This document shows positions 13,145 through 13,720 of a stretch of 13,720 nt of DNA, piece after piece. Under the pieces are notes generated by a model. The model worked only from the letters and a program-made list of their open reading frames with translations, made no database searches and had not been told where the DNA came from. The DNA comes from Myxococcales bacterium UBA5297 (GTDB lineage: Bacteria > Myxococcota > Myxococcia > Myxococcales > UBA5297), in assembly GCA_002408385.1 (NCBI GenBank), contig DHSB01000255.1, positions 19,496 through 33,215 on the forward strand, given 5' to 3'. Within the stretch, counting starts at the first letter, position 1. Each line of letters opens with the position of its first letter. Position numbers and translations under genes: made by a program.

Positions 13145-13720
13145 ATGCTCAGATACCTCTCTCCCCGCTTGCAGAAGGCGCTGGCCGCTCTGGTGGCCGG
13201 TGTGTGCGTCGGGCTGGTGGCCGCCGCCCTAACCTGGCTGCGGCCCGAAGCGCTCGAGACGGCCGAGTTCTGGAGCTACGACGCGCGCGCGCGCTACGCG
13301 GCGGCGGGCGAGGCGGCCCCGAGCGACGTGGTGCTCGTCGACATCGGCGAGAGCGACCTCGAGAACGTCGCCAGGAACCTCGGCGAGAGCTGGCCCTGGC
13401 CGCGTGCGTTGTTCGGTCACCTCGTCTCCTACTTCTCCGAGGCGGGGGCGCGGGCGGTCATTCTCGACATCGTGTTCCAGGACGTGCGGCAGGCCGACGA
13501 CCTGATGGAGCTCGCCGAGGCGCTGAAGGCGAGCGGGAAGGCGGTCTTTGGCGTAGCGATGCCCAGCAAGGTCGACAGCGCCCGGTTTGCGGAAGGTCGC
13601 TGGGGAGCCAGGTTGGGCGCCTACAGCGACCGCGACGACGGGGTCGAGGCTGCCATCGCGCTGATGGCGCACGGGTGGAAGGCCTACCTCGTGGCCGAAC
13701 CGGCAGGCGGGGGGCGCCCA
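13145..13720 (+). CDS. CHASE2-domain sensor protein, N-terminal part
   Basis: This gene runs off the right edge; 192 codons are visible and all are open. The N-terminus MLRYLSPRLQKALAALVAGV leads into one hydrophobic helix (about 12-32), which would place the next part outside the cytoplasm. From about residue 40 the sequence fits CHASE2: WSYDARARY (43-51), DVVLVDIGESDLENV (61-75), ESWPWPRALFGHLVSYF (81-97), GARAVILDIVF (101-111) and the following LAEALKASGKAVFGVAMP. In the family CHASE2 is an extracytoplasmic sensor joined through further TM helices to an adenylate cyclase, kinase or diguanylate cyclase. The output domain lies beyond the window, so the enzyme type is unknown. There is no clear ribosome site before ATG 13145, but no better start precedes the transmembrane helix. 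It begins 85 bases after the lipoprotein gene on the same strand. Confidence 0.85.
   Translation, partial: MLRYLSPRLQKALAALVAGVCVGLVAAALTWLRPEALETAEFWSYDARARYAAAGEAAPSDVVLVDIGESDLENVARNLGESWPWPRALFGHLVSYFSEAGARAVILDIVFQDVRQADDLMELAEALKASGKAVFGVAMPSKVDSARFAEGRWGARLGAYSDRDDGVEAAIALMAHGWKAYLVAEPAGGGRP

Overview
The window is GC-rich DNA (roughly 70% by eye) with GTG and TTG starts, long overlapping antisense open frames, a Cys-rich lipoprotein carrying Asp-Ala-Gly repeats, and the gene order lysS - lolC/E-type permease - lolD - bamA. Together these point to the old Deltaproteobacteria, most probably a Myxococcota-like bacterium. This assignment is inference from gene content and composition; no rRNA gene is present.

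Layout: bases 1-407 hold no convincing gene. They contain a 70-bp palindromic (REP-like) element and about two and a half copies of a ~78-bp repeat, and the last partial copy supplies the stop codon of the next gene. On the minus strand, 408-2720 encodes a soluble histidine kinase with four PAS domains and no neighbouring response regulator. Between this kinase and the divergent lysS lies 1.2 kb of non-coding DNA. Its centre is a striking tandem array of fifteen 41/42-bp units (2939-3561), which passes into four 83-bp dimers. A candidate hairpin-plus-T-run and a candidate promoter precede lysS.

The core of the window is a plus-strand cell-envelope cluster. lysS (lysyl-tRNA synthetase), a long LolC/E-type permease with an extra four-helix N-terminal domain, and lolD (its ATPase) are separated by only about 50 bp each and look like one operon. 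bamA follows after about 150 bp with its own candidate promoter. LolCD would extract lipoproteins from the inner membrane for delivery to the outer membrane, and BamA inserts beta-barrel proteins there, so the cluster serves outer-membrane biogenesis.

After a 600-bp spacer come a lipoprotein with a Cys-rich module and a predicted seven-bladed RCC1-like propeller (11461-13059), and the start of a CHASE2-domain sensor protein that runs off the right edge (13145-13720). The ordinary genes are confidently identified. The least explained element is the 41/42-bp array, whose mean period is close to four DNA helical turns.
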